Part shown: positions 1 to 13,475 of the stretch, piece by piece
Numbering within the stretch: the stretch's first letter is position 1
Layout: each line of letters opens with the position of its first letter
NCBI GenBank assembly: GCA_905250115.1
Contig: CAJNOI010000033.1
Span: 398,206-462,205, forward strand
Source: Adineta steineri
Lineage: Eukaryota; Rotifera; Eurotatoria; Adinetida; Adinetidae
Direction: 5' to 3'
DNA length: 64,000 nucleotides
The notes under the pieces: model-generated
Databases searched by the model: none
The model's input: the letters and a program-made list of their open reading frames with translations, nothing else
What the model was told of the DNA's origin: nothing
Made by a program: the position numbers and the translations under genes

Positions 1-89
1 ATGATATCTCATCTAAATAATTGAAAAATGTCATGTTTCAAAAAAACAGAACAAATAAATAAATAAACAAAAAACAATAACGAACGTGG

Positions 90-112
90 CCAATGACGTC
101 ATATTTTATTGG
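90..112. promoter_or_regulatory. CCAAT / CRE / inverted CCAAT cluster
   Basis: A CCAAT box (90-94) overlaps a perfect palindromic cAMP-response element TGACGTCA (94-101), followed by ATTGG (108-112), an inverted CCAAT. The cluster lies about 125 bp upstream of the GNAT start codon, a normal position for a proximal promoter. The motifs are seen directly; use by CREB/ATF and NF-Y factors is inferred from known specificities. Confidence 0.4.
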
Positions 113-234
113 ATAAAAATAGCATCGAATTATTTTTTTCCGATAGATGGCGTTCAATAAAATAAACTATATCTTAAATCATATTAAAAAGATAAGGTAA
201 ATAACTCCTTATAGATAAATAAGAAAAAAAAACA

Positions 235-1155
235 ATGTCGAATGAATTTTTTGTTCGATTTGATGAAAATTTGCTTCGATTACCATCATGTTTAGCAGTT
301 CATGCTCAACTTCATCCTAATTTGATTAAATTTACATGTGAAGAATATGTTAAATATATTCAACAATTCCATGAATTAAATATATGTGGCATTATAAGAA
401 AAAATGAAGCAGAAACTACAGTTCTAGCTTTGGCTGCCTATCGAAAACATTTAAATACATTCTATACAATTCGTTTTGAAATTGATGATTTAATTGTCGA
501 TGAGAAAGAACGAAAACATGGTTTAGGTACACGTCTTATGCATTATTTAATTGATCATGCTAAACAAGAGGGTGTATCAAAAATTTCTGTTCATTGTAAT
601 CCAATACATACAGATGCGCATCGATTATTTTTTCGTCTTGGTTTAACAATAAATTGTTTTGAATTCGATTTAGAAAATAAAACAGTATTACCTGATAATG
701 ATCAAATACGTATTATTGATGTAACAGATTTACCCGATAAAGAGAATGAACAATTATTAATTCGAGCTCATGAAATATATCAACAACTTCGTCCACATTT
801 GCCAAATGATCAAAATGAGTATGTTAAGCAACTTCGAGATATTTGTCGTACAAGTCCTGCTCGAATATTATTTGTATTAGATAAAAATGATAACATACTT
901 GGATTAACCTGCTATCGTATTACTGAAAATATTCAATATTCAAAGCATATTTATTGTGATGATTTAGTTACGGATGAAAATAGACGAAGTTCAGGTGTTG
1001 GTCGATTTTTAATTAATTATATGAAAAATGAAAGAGAGAAATTAGGAATTGATAAATTAATTTTAGATAGTGGTGTTCAACGAGGACGAGCACATAAATT
1101 TTATCATCGAGAAGGTTTTTATATCAGTCGCTATGGATTTTCAATGGCAATTTAA
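235..1155 (+). CDS. Tandem GNAT-family N-acetyltransferase, two domains
   Basis: A single-exon 306-residue protein with two GNAT (acetyl-CoA-dependent N-acetyltransferase) domains. The first covers about residues 40-150, with the acetyl-CoA pyrophosphate-binding motif R-x-x-G-x-G at R93-G98. The second covers about residues 170-306, with the same motif at R251-G256 followed by the typical C-terminal FYxxxGF-like block (HKFYHREGF). Both motifs are intact, so both halves could bind acetyl-CoA. The first ATG of the open frame is used. The substrate cannot be told from sequence. No signal peptide or membrane segment is visible, so it is probably cytosolic or nuclear. A CCAAT/CRE cluster lies upstream. 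Confidence 0.85.
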   Translation: MSNEFFVRFDENLLRLPSCLAVHAQLHPNLIKFTCEEYVKYIQQFHELNICGIIRKNEAETTVLALAAYRKHLNTFYTIRFEIDDLIVDEKERKHGLGTRLMHYLIDHAKQEGVSKISVHCNPIHTDAHRLFFRLGLTINCFEFDLENKTVLPDNDQIRIIDVTDLPDKENEQLLIRAHEIYQQLRPHLPNDQNEYVKQLRDICRTSPARILFVLDKNDNILGLTCYRITENIQYSKHIYCDDLVTDENRRSSGVGRFLINYMKNEREKLGIDKLILDSGVQRGRAHKFYHREGFYISRYGFSMAI

Positions 1156-2553
1156 TTTTAATTAACCACATCTAAATAAACTATTTTTTAAGCAAAATAT
1201 TTTGAAATAAAATTTGATATATTCTAAAAGATAATAAAATTCAAAATGCATTACATGCATGTTCATTTGATTGATTATTTTCTTCTAATTTATTATATAT
1301 ACTTTAATTTGTGAGATAAGCAATAGCATAATCCTACAGGAAATATAGGAAAGCGAACATTGGCCCAAATTTTTCCGATAAAAAACAACAGACCATTTTA
1401 AATTAAAGTTTGAAATCATCATTGTAACGATGAAAATAATACTAATTGTATCAATACGGTGATTTTATATTCTCTTTCTCGTAGAGAAGAGTCTTGGAAA
1501 AATAAATTGCTTGCTTGTGTATCCGCACTAGAGATGTGTGGGACTGATCCCGGCGACCGGAATCGGAACCGAAAAAACTTGATCTCGCACATCTCCAGGT
1601 CACTCGTCTTGCTATATATCACGCGATTGATTATGCGTTTACTCATTCTATTACTGCTTGATATTTTCTTCTCTTATTTATATACATATGTATCATACTC
1701 CTTCTTGTCCAGGTTATTTTATCCTTCAATGTTATTGTGTTTGGTCAAACTAATTTTGTTTTATTCTCTCCTTTCTCTTTTTCCATTATATCTACACATA
1801 TATTTCAACTTCAGGAGTTAGTCAGACCTATTTTATTATTGTTATGAATACACATGAATACTATCCTAGTCGAACGCTTGTTATTGAAGAAGGATTTTTT
1901 GATGTTTATACATAAGCTGCTGAACAAGATTAAGACGGTTACTAAGGAACTCAACAAGTACTGTACTCAATCCACCAAACATTCTTCGCTACACCATTGA
2001 TTACACTATTTCTTCAATACTCATACAACGTACATTGATTAACTACTTATACTTGGTACGTGGACACATATAAATGAACTTTCTTATTTTTCAGCCAAAA
2101 CTCAGTTCATAAACAACTCTTTTCAGTGTACCTTTATCAATCCAACAAATATTGCTTTATTTCTTCAATAAATTAACCGTTAGGTGGTTTTTGTTATAGA
2201 ACGCATGTAAAATTCGGTACATCATTAAATGTGAAGAAATGCATTTATCGTGTTCTCTGTCATGTTTACAGGTACATACCGTAGCGTACTTTTCATACGA
2301 GCTTCGTGTAAGACTTAATGATAATGTACTGAATCGTTCTTTCTGAATGCAAAAAAAACGAGAGAGAAAAGGATACACATGTATGTTCTTCTCGTATAAA
2401 TACGAGAACATTTTTTACTTTGTCAAGATTATTTTCTAATCATTAACACCACACACAGTTAGAATTTCTTATTCACTTGATTCTTTTTTTTAGATTTAAC
2501 TTGACAATTATTTACTACATATTTCTGCTCAGAAACAAACGAATTATTTGAAA
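1156..2553. other. Intergenic spacer between GNAT and SDR genes
   Basis: No convincing coding sequence. Short overlapping ORFs at 1419-1821 run on both strands through a palindrome and have no family features. The only structured element is the GC-richer inverted repeat at 1528-1598. Near the right end, pyrimidine-rich tracts followed by AG (TTTTTTTTAG, and CTGCTCAG at about 2531) precede the SDR start and look like 3' splice acceptors. Confidence 0.5.
1528..1598. repeat. Short GC-rich inverted repeat, hAT-terminus-like
   Basis: A 71 bp segment whose ends are imperfect inverted repeats: left CTAGAGATGTGTGGG, right (reverse complement) CTGGAGATGTGCGAG. The interior is far more GC-rich than the surroundings. 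The CTAGAGATGTG-type end resembles termini of hAT elements; this is a resemblance from memory, not a database match. No clear 8 bp target duplication is seen. It is probably a tiny non-autonomous remnant. Confidence 0.4.
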
Positions 2554-3450
2554 ATGTCATCATCAAAACAACGCGTCATTCTCGTTACTGGAGCTAACAA
2601 AGGCATAGGTTTTGAAGTAATAAAGAAACTATTAGAAGAATCGTCTTCTTCTAGCAATAATCTTATTCTTCTTGGTAGTCGAGATTTAAAACGTGGTCAA
2701 GATGCTTTACTTCAATTAGGTTCTCCATCAAATGTACATGTTCTTCAGTTAGATACATCATCAGAAGAAAGTATTGCTCGTGCGACTGATGAAATCAAAC
2801 AAAAATATGGTGGTCAATTAGATGTTCTTATTAATAATGCTGCTATTGCATCATGGAACGACACCGCTGAGACAGCACGAGATATTTTTGCTACTAATTA
2901 TTATGGTATTAAAATAGTGAACAAATATTTATTTCCACTTATTCGAGAGAATGGCCGTGTAGTTAATGTGTCTAGCGGAGTAGGTGCTTGGGCATTACAT
3001 GACATGACAGATGAAATTCAGAAGAAGTATAAATCAGAAACGTTGACTGAAGAAGAAATTGATGGTCTTGTTAAAGATTTTATTTCAGCTATTGCCACGA
3101 AAACAATCGACAAGATTATGCCTAATACCAAATTACTTGGTTTGTGCTATAGTGGATCAAAAACTGCACTTACCGCTCTTACACGTGTTCAGGCACGTCG
3201 ATGGTCAGGTGCAAAAAATGTCCTTGTTGTGTCCGTGTGTCCAGGTTATTGCTCAACAGATTTGAATAATCATGGACCTGGATCACGTCCGCCGGCACTT
3301 GGTGCTGATTCTATTTTATATGTAGTCAACACTCCTAAAGCTGATCTGGAAAATGGCGAATTCTATCAAGATGGCAAAAAACTTCCGCAAAGTTCCGCAT
3401 GTACAATGGACTTAAGCACACACAAACAACATGCGGAGGATAAAGCGTAA
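2554..3450 (+). CDS. Short-chain dehydrogenase/reductase, carbonyl-reductase (CBR1)-like
   Basis: A 298-residue single-exon SDR. The Rossmann cofactor motif TGANKGIG lies at residues 12-19, NNAA at 94-97, the catalytic-type serines in VSS near 140-141, and the catalytic YxxxK at Y199-K203 (YSGSK). The order and spacing match classical SDRs, and the whole reads like vertebrate carbonyl reductase 1 (NADPH-dependent reduction of carbonyls), with an inserted loop before the active-site Tyr as in CBR1 (family knowledge). I start at the ATG at 2554; an in-frame TTG six bases upstream is not needed. An AG acceptor about 23 bp upstream (CTGCTCAG) suggests cis- or trans-splicing into the 5' leader. 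AATAAA occurs at 3518-3523. Confidence 0.88.
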   Translation: MSSSKQRVILVTGANKGIGFEVIKKLLEESSSSSNNLILLGSRDLKRGQDALLQLGSPSNVHVLQLDTSSEESIARATDEIKQKYGGQLDVLINNAAIASWNDTAETARDIFATNYYGIKIVNKYLFPLIRENGRVVNVSSGVGAWALHDMTDEIQKKYKSETLTEEEIDGLVKDFISAIATKTIDKIMPNTKLLGLCYSGSKTALTALTRVQARRWSGAKNVLVVSVCPGYCSTDLNNHGPGSRPPALGADSILYVVNTPKADLENGEFYQDGKKLPQSSACTMDLSTHKQHAEDKA

Positions 3451-4064
3451 ACAGTATCAATGTTTTACGAACGATCTTTATTTTAGAATATATTTTTTGT
3501 ATCCTTTATAAATAGAAAATAAACTTCAACTGATTATATATTAACATTAATTGTTAACACTTATCTTTTAAGTCATTATACATCACAACTGATTATTTAG
3601 ACTTTGTCAAATGATTTATTATACTTTTTATGAGAGACAAAGATGAGTCAGTTTCTTCGATATGAGGTCTCACCAGCTTGCCGAACTTACTTTTTTTATC
3701 AAGTCCGAAGTGCACAGAAATAGACTTGAACATTGCGGACGATCACTTCCCACTGCTTTGTATTTTCTCTCAAGTGGAAAGGAAAGAAAGTCAAGTGATC
3801 ATATCACGAATCGAGCTTAGATTACAGAAAAAAAACAATAAATTAAGTAGTTTGTAGTATTCTTCTGCCATCTATAAAGTCGTTTCTCGCTCTCTCAGTA
3901 ATACATTGGTATTAAGTTAACCAATAGTATTCCTTTTCTGTGCTGTTGTAATAATTAAAATAGTGAAATATTCTTTTCATTAAATTGCTAGATCGAAATG
4001 AAAGTTTTTACTTATTAAAATATGTAACTTTTCTAGATATACTTCATTTTTCAGTATAATCGCA

Positions 4065-5260
4065 ATGTCTGTTATAATACATTCAAATAAATTATCCGAA
4101 ACAACAGATTATGTTGTTCGACTGAATTTCGACGAAAAATTTCGTTCAACAAAAGTATAAGAAATCCTCTATTCTTGTATTAGTGATATAACTTGGAGAT
4201 AAAAAAATTTGAACACGATGTATGTATAGAATGGACCAAAGATAGTATGTTAATTTTATTTATATTAAAAATAAGTGTTCGAAATATTTATTGATATAAA
4301 CTAAGAAATCAAAAAAAAACGAGATAGTATTTATTTTGTCTATCAATTACAGACACTCATCTTGCATCATTAATTTTGTTGAAGGATAAATACATCACAC
4401 AATGTCATATATCATAAAAAGGATATAACTATCTTAGTCATTCAATATGAAAATAAGTATTGACATAAAAGATATATTTAATGCTATGGAATAAATGTTC
4501 TATATTCGCTCTGCCTTTTTCAGTCTTAATGGGTATTTCTAAAGCTTTTAGGATAGATATGTGTTGATGATCAGAATAAAAAACTGTTTCATAGGTTTCT
4601 TTCTGATGTGATACGTTCATGTGAGATGAAACATCGAGAAGATTATAGTTTCCAATCAATAACATAAGTTAAATTAAAATAGGAGAACATAGACATCGTG
4701 TCTGAGAAAATAAGAAGTGTTTATCTAAGTTCTTACATAAAAATTTACCTTTCAAAACACTCGATCGAATAGAAAGTCTATATATTTCATAACACTAGCA
4801 TAAATATGTATGAAATCATTTCTCTGCATAGTTGTACGATAGTATGAATAATATAGATGACAATTTCTTCCTTGTCTGTAATAATAATTTGAATTTCTAT
4901 AGTTTTCTTTCAAATTACGCTATGAAATATATCATCATTAATCAGACGAATCAACGCAAACTACTTTTAAATACTAAAAGTGAGTTTAATTCTTTTTCTG
5001 ATTGTTGATTACATCATAGAAGATGAGATTTTTTTTGTCCTTTATTAACTATAGTTACAGTCAATATACGTGATCGGCTTAAAGCATCTAATATGAAATT
5101 TGATCGTTACAAATTTTATTGTACAATGTATTATTGGTGAGAATAAAGGTCAAGGTGTTAAATATAGTTGTCGATGCTTATGGGATTCTGATACTGATGG
5201 AATGGCTGAATGAAAGTCTTTTTTTGTGCTGTAGCCACTTTCGGAATATTTTATTATTGA
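4065..5260 (+). pseudogene. Tctex-type dynein light chain pseudogene
   Basis: Remains of a Tctex1-domain (TCTEX1D-like) dynein light chain in two exons. Exon 1 starts at ATG 4065 and reads DEKFRSTKV, then a nonsense codon TAA at 4158-4160, after which the same frame continues with family-like EILYSCISDIT. The last exon (after the AG at 5059-5060) holds the conserved C-terminal block: RDRLKA, FDRYKF, then (shifted one frame) IGENKGQGVK, CRCLWDSDTD and, after a second shift near 5210, FFCAVATFGIFYY and a stop at 5258-5260. A nonsense mutation plus two frameshifts make it a pseudogene. An intact gene would encode a light chain of cytoplasmic or axonemal dynein. About 0.9 kb between the exons shows nothing recognisable; a middle exon may be lost. 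Confidence 0.75.
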
Positions 5261-5324
5261 TTCTATGTTAATTTGTATTTAATATAAAAAAAAATTTCGC
5301 CCATAAATATTTTAGATAAAATAT

Positions 5325-7106
5325 ATGGCTGACATTCTTTTTGAAGATATATTTGAAGTAAAAGATATTGATAGTGGCGGAAAAAAGTTTCTTCGAGGTA
5401 AATATAATTTATTGTCAATAATAAAACTCTTTCTTTCTTTTTTGTTTTACTTTTAGTTTCACGTATTTTTTGTGAATCGGAATCATTTAAAATGGATTTA
5501 ATTCTTGATGTTAATACACAAATTTATCCCATGGAACTCGGTTAGTTTGTTGAGATAATATAATTTTATTATGAGATATTGTTTTTTTTCTCTTCTTGTG
5601 CTTCGTTCTTCATACATATATAATGAAAACGAGGGTATTAATATCAAATAAAAAAGAAGTGAGTAAGAGAAACGAAAGAGTGCACATAAATAATGCCAAT
5701 TTTTCTCGTTTTCTTGCTTGCATACATATTTATATAATCTGATAAGAACATAAGTGGTGGATAAGAGAAGGTCTCGAAATTCGTATTGGACCAAAATGGC
5801 GGATAGAGAAAAAGGAAATTCAATAGGTAGACGCGTAAGAGAAAAGGAGAGAAAAAGAAATGTTGATCACAGCTGTTCGTCATTTTCAAATTATTCTCTC
5901 GTTGATCTTCTCTCTTGTGTTTGGATTACTTTTTCTGCTGTTACTACTACTACTTACACAATTTGAGCACGTATGCAAGTGAGTACATTAAAGTAATGTA
6001 GATGGAAGAAGAAGAAGAAGAAGAAGAAGAATAAAATCAAAGTAGTTACATAGAAGAAGAAGAAGAGGAAAAAAATAGGTCGATCTGCAATTTAAGGGTG
6101 TAATCCTTGGGTTCATAGTTCATTGATAATATTAGAACAGGTAAAATATGTATGATTATATAGGGCATTTATACATCGTCAGAATAAGAATAAGAATAAG
6201 AAGAAAAAAAAAGAGAGAAAATTTTCATTCCAATAAAAGTATGAAAAGACGAATTTATCGTGCATACACAGCTGACTTGATTTCACTTGAGTCAATCAAC
6301 ATAGCCTCCATCGTAATGATAATAAAAATCCATATATACACATATACTAAGCTCTCTCACGATGATAATAAAAACGAACACTATATATATTAATGATATC
6401 AATCCTCTTCAATGTCGGAAGAGAGAAAAGGTATTATGAAAAGAGCCATAAAAAAATCGAGAAGGTACTCTCTCTCCCTCTCTTTCTCATTTTCTCTTTT
6501 ATATCGCTATAATTTTCGTTCTATAGTTTCATAAAAAAAGCCCGAGAATAAAAGTCTGATTCAAACTACAATTTTATATACTTTTAGGTGATAAATTTCG
6601 TTTAAAAATATGTACAACATTACGTGAAGATGGTAAACCAGATACAGGTGAATTTAATCAACATGATAATGCACCTAGTCGTGCTGATCAATTTGAATAT
6701 GTAATGTATGGTCAAGTTTATCGAATTGAAGGTGATGAATCTGGCAGTGATACAGGTTCTACATTGTAAGTTAAATATATATATGTTAAAAGAGAGATAG
6801 ATAAATATTTACCGTTCATTTGCTCGTGCCCGGCAATGCCTTTGCACGTGATCACCCAAAGACTGTAAATGCATTGGTCTGGTACGAACCATTGATACGA
6901 TTTCATCGTTGTTCTGTGTTTTGATATTATATTTTATTGGTTTTTTTGTTATAGTAGATTATTAATTCATATTTTTTTGCTTATTTAGATCAGCCTATGT
7001 ATCATTTGGTGGTCTTTTGATGCGTTTAAAAGGTGATGCTAACAATTTACATGGATTCAAAATTGATTCAAGTGTTTATCTACTCATGAAAAAATTGGCT
7101 TTTTAA
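5325..7106 (+). CDS. POLR2H: DNA-directed RNA polymerases I/II/III subunit RPB8 (RPABC3)
   Basis: Four exons: 5325-5397, 5457-5540, 6588-6765, 6989-7106, all GT-AG. The spliced product is about 150 residues, the family length. It begins [16 protein letters not shown] and ends [10 protein letters not shown], matching animal RPB8 almost block for block, with [12 protein letters not shown] and GDANNLHGF in between. RPB8 is an OB-fold subunit shared by the three nuclear RNA polymerases. Intron 2 is 1,047 bp, by far the largest in the gene, and contains a (GAA)n tract. An AG acceptor (ATATTTTAG) lies just 10 bp before the ATG, consistent with a very short trans-spliced leader. Confidence 0.95.
6005..6031 (+). 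repeat. (GAA)9 microsatellite in RPB8 intron 2
   Basis: Nine uninterrupted GAA triplets, followed at 6054-6065 by a second short GAA run. It lies inside the long second intron of the RPB8 gene. Confidence 0.9.
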
Positions 7107-7699
7107 AAGAAGAAAAAGCAAAGGAAAAACAAAAATATATAATGAAACTTTATGTTGTTATTGTTCTTTTTCATGTGTCTTTATTAGAAAAAAATTCAAA
7201 AGATAATTGACTTAATAGATGTCTGTTTGTAATACATATATAATTTCTATTTTTTTCTCAGAAGTATTCATTTCTCTAGTAAATCATATATATGAAGTGT
7301 CTTATGACATCGAAATCGAAAAACATAAATCAACTTTATATGATTATCTTAGTTGGACAAAATTTGTTTTACAGAAAATGAATAGTTAAAGTTCTTTCTA
7401 AGCGCCTAATAGAAAGACATTATAGTCAATAAATATGACTTAACAACCAAAAAATTCAATCGTTCAAAAGTTTATTTTTAATATATCTACCTATATATTA
7501 ACACCTTTTTCTTCTATATGAAAATGAAATCTAATAAACATAAATCAATAATATCATCTGTCAATCAATCAAAATTTACAACAAGGTTATTGATTACTTA
7601 TGTTGTTTTGAATTCATATTCGAATTTTCATTTATTAGTCTTAATAATCATTGTCGTCAAAACGAATATATAAAGTTTTTCAAACGTTTACTTCAATCA

Positions 7700-8080
7700 T
7701 TGTCTAGAAATGATAATGAAAAGAATGGAATTTGTACATGTCAATCTTTTAATCGAAATACTAATGCATTTTGTAGTGATAATGATAGTCAACAGCAACA
7801 ACAGCTCTATCCACATATGCGAAAAGTTTATGATAACGATACAAAATTACTTGAACATGTACATATTATTATGTCAACAACGAAACCAATTTGTTCTATC
7901 AATGAACAAAAACAACCAGAAGTAATAGTACAGCAACGTCCTCCTCGACGTACACGTGTTTCAAAACAACGTGCAAGAGTTTTAATTACTGAATATTGCT
8001 CGCGTAAAATATCTGATAATATAAAAGTACCAACGAATAAACGAAATCATTCATCGCTCTGCTTTTTTTGTATCGATTGA
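7700..8080 (+). CDS. Hypothetical basic Gln/Arg-rich ORF, possibly a terminal exon
   Basis: An open frame from 7544 to the stop at 8078-8080 without a convincing ATG near its beginning. The 7700 boundary is a TTG and only a convention. Composition is protein-like in the second half: QQQQQ, RPPRRTRVSKQRARV, then ITEYCSRKIS. I recognise no domain. It could be the last exon of a gene with upstream exons (AG acceptors such as ATTTATTAG at about 7638 exist), or start at an internal Met. It lies between RPB8 (+) and the 3' end of VCP (-). Confidence 0.3.
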   Translation: MSRNDNEKNGICTCQSFNRNTNAFCSDNDSQQQQQLYPHMRKVYDNDTKLLEHVHIIMSTTKPICSINEQKQPEVIVQQRPPRRTRVSKQRARVLITEYCSRKISDNIKVPTNKRNHSSLCFFCID

Positions 8081-8702
8081 AGATAAGAAATGAAGTCGAA
8101 TAATACATTCATAAGAGCAAGACGTAGTCTTAAAAAACCTATGAATACACAAATATCGAATTTAATTATTCGAGTTCAGTTAGTTTACAAAATACCATGG
8201 GCGCCTAGGCACATTGTTCGGCACGTACTCATAAGACACTCTGTGCCGGACTACTGAACACCATCCTATACTGCAAGGTAGCCGAAAAATAAGGAGATCC
8301 TTTCTTTTTCGTTTATAGAAGAGAATGATCGTAGTCTATATATTGACAATTATCAAAGAACTGAAATTACCTCAACTAGGGCGAATCTTAATTTGCCTCT
8401 ATGCTAGTTTATATACATGAAAAATCATTGAATTTCATTTATAAAATCTTGTGCTTAATATATTATTATTAAAAACTATTTGAATCCTTTTTATCCATTA
8501 AATTGTTTTCTTGGCACGTCATACATACTTAAGTATGCAATATTGAATGATGACTTAGAAAAATGAATAAAAAAATATATGTTTGATTTCAATTGTATTT
8601 TTTTTAATTGAAAAGTTTCTACGATGTAAATAAATTTTTTTCTGAATTATTTTAAAACGAAAAAAAGAAAGGTTTTGTTCTGGACTAATATCATTATTTG
8701 GT

Positions 8703-11459
<2,757 letters not shown>

Positions 11460-11846
11460 TTATTTTCAATGAGAAAAAATAATCTATATGAAATCTAGAA
11501 AGATAGTATTGATATAGAAATAAATAATGATAAAGAAAATATCATTTAAATAAATTTTTAAAAAGATTATTTTCATGACTATTCATTGATGTTATGAATA
11601 TTGTTGATCAAACAGAAGAATTGATGTTGATGATCCTAAATAATTAACAAGAGATAAATTTGGATAAAAATTAAAAAGTTTAAATAAACACAAGATTGAT
11701 GTTAAAATCTTTCAGAACTAAATAAGTATGTCAATGGATACGAGAATAAAAATTTTATTGAAATAGTTTAGAACGAAGCTGTCTAATTGAAATAAGCATT
11801 AAGTTAGACGAATTTCGTTTAGCTGTATACAAAAAAAATTGTAGTT

Positions 11847-13475
11847 CTAATTATAAAACTCTCCTTCATATGAAATTTCCGGTCTATTTGAACCATTAAT
11901 ATTTAAACGATATCTTTGACGTCCATCAGGTAACATTGTTTGTTCCATATGTTGTTGAATATATTCACAGTGACCTCCATTATGTAATTTATATGAATTC
12001 GATGTCATGTGTTGTTCATAAGTAATCGTTGGTTGTTTATAAAAATTATCTATGGCTTGGAGATAATTGTTATTTACTGTTGCAAAATTATCCATCGGTT
12101 GAAGATAATTATTATTTGTTGTTGAAAAACCATCCATGGGTTGAAGATGACTATTATTTATTGTCGAAAAATCAGCCATCGGTTGAAGATAATTATTATT
12201 GGTTGTTGAAAAATCAGCCATAGATTGAAGATAATTATTATTTGTTGTTAAAAAAGTATCCATGGGTTGGAGATGACTATTATATATTGTCGAAAAATCA
12301 GCCATCGGTTGAAGATGATTATTATTTATTGTTGAAATATCAGCCATGGGTTGAAGATAATTATTATTTGTTGTTGAAAAAGTATCCATAGGTTGGGAAT
12401 AATTATTATTTATTGTCGAAAAACCATCCATGGGTTGGATATGATTATTATTTATTGTTGAAAAACCATCCATGGTTTGGAGATGACTATTATTTATTGT
12501 CGAAATATCAGCCATGGGTTGAAGATAATTATTATTTGTTGTTGAAGAATCTGTCGATGATTGCATTTGAATCATTTGTGGATAATTATTTCCAATACCA
12601 AATTTTGTCATAGTATTTCGAATATATTCACTTGATGATAAACTTGAACCATATTGAGCAGTATACTTATGTGGATCTACACGAATTGTTCCAAGATTAT
12701 GAATATTTTGAACAATATTAACACGAGGAGCATCATGTGTAATAATCGTATTTTTTTGAATTGGTTTTTGAACCAATGGTTGATCTCGTTCAACTACTAC
12801 ACGTCGTTTCGGTGGTGTTTTATAGGGAAGCCATTTTTCAATAATAATAGGCTGAGGTTTTTGTGGTAAAGCTGCTTGTCTTTCTATAATTACTTTACGT
12901 GGGGATGGTTGAGGCGCAGGTAAATATCTAGTAATAATACGAGAAGGCTCAACAGGTGGTGGCGTGGGCGGACGTTCGCGAATTATAAGCGGTGGTGGAG
13001 TGATAGGAGCTGGGGGATATCGACGAATGACAAGCGGAGGAGGTTCAGGAACTTGAGATGCTTGAATTTCTCGAATAATAATAGGAGCTGATGGAGGTGG
13101 AGTAGGTGGCTCTAAATAACGTATAGATATGTCTTGTCGATAATTAATTTGTTTATTATTAGGACGTTGAATATGTTCTGTGCATGGATCGTATAGAATA
13201 TTGGTTAACATTGTCTTATTAGATAATTGATTGGCTGCATTCGTAGACGAAGAACGTTGTATATCTTCTACCGAATTGATCGAATTTTTGCCGGAAATAT
13301 CACTATTTCGACGTTGATATTGCTTTGTTTCGTATTTGCTTTGTAATATAGTTTCAGAAGTGGGTGTATGTCCGTGTGAATAGAAAACATCGTCATTACT
13401 CAATGATATAGACGGTGTATGGCTATCGATAGTGGTTGTCGAACGAGTTGCAGTTTCAATTTTACTTTCAGACAT
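11847..13475 (-). CDS. Low-complexity protein with Pro-rich VIIER motifs and a 14-residue tandem repeat
   Basis: A single-exon 542-residue protein with no recognised catalytic domain. Residues 1-110 are Ser/Thr-rich and probably disordered. About 125-235 is proline-rich with repeated hydrophobic-basic strings: IIREIQ, LVIRRYPPAP, LIIRERPPTPPP, KVIIERQ, IIIEKWLPYK, RVVVERD. These alternating V/I and charged residues recall articulin/alveolin-type cytoskeletal repeats, a resemblance only. About 311-478 is a tandem array of 14-residue units (consensus STTNNNYLQPMADF). The C-terminus (HNGGHCEYIQQH...SYEGEFYN) is non-repetitive. No signal peptide or TM helix is seen. A structural, cytoskeleton-associated role is a guess. 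Confidence 0.7.
   Translation of the reverse strand: MSESKIETATRSTTTIDSHTPSISLSNDDVFYSHGHTPTSETILQSKYETKQYQRRNSDISGKNSINSVEDIQRSSSTNAANQLSNKTMLTNILYDPCTEHIQRPNNKQINYRQDISIRYLEPPTPPPSAPIIIREIQASQVPEPPPLVIRRYPPAPITPPPLIIRERPPTPPPVEPSRIITRYLPAPQPSPRKVIIERQAALPQKPQPIIIEKWLPYKTPPKRRVVVERDQPLVQKPIQKNTIITHDAPRVNIVQNIHNLGTIRVDPHKYTAQYGSSLSSSEYIRNTMTKFGIGNNYPQMIQMQSSTDSSTTNNNYLQPMADISTINNSHLQTMDGFSTINNNHIQPMDGFSTINNNYSQPMDTFSTTNNNYLQPMADISTINNNHLQPMADFSTIYNSHLQPMDTFLTTNNNYLQSMADFSTTNNNYLQPMADFSTINNSHLQPMDGFSTTNNNYLQPMDNFATVNNNYLQAIDNFYKQPTITYEQHMTSNSYKLHNGGHCEYIQQHMEQTMLPDGRQRYRLNINGSNRPEISYEGEFYN
12042..12545 (-). repeat. In-frame minisatellite, 12 x 42 bp
   Basis: Twelve tandem copies of a 42 bp unit coding for STTNNNYLQPMADF and variants. 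Copies alternate between Y-L-Q-P-M-A-D and H-L-Q-P-M-D-G subtypes, suggesting a higher-order two-unit duplication. Length is exactly a multiple of three throughout, so the reading frame is preserved. Confidence 0.9.

Noticed and set aside
8195..8260. Hairpin GTTCGGCAC ... GTGCCGGAC downstream of the VCP gene
   Set aside because: A 9 bp stem with one wobble pair, no flanking duplications or repeats elsewhere in the window; too little to name.
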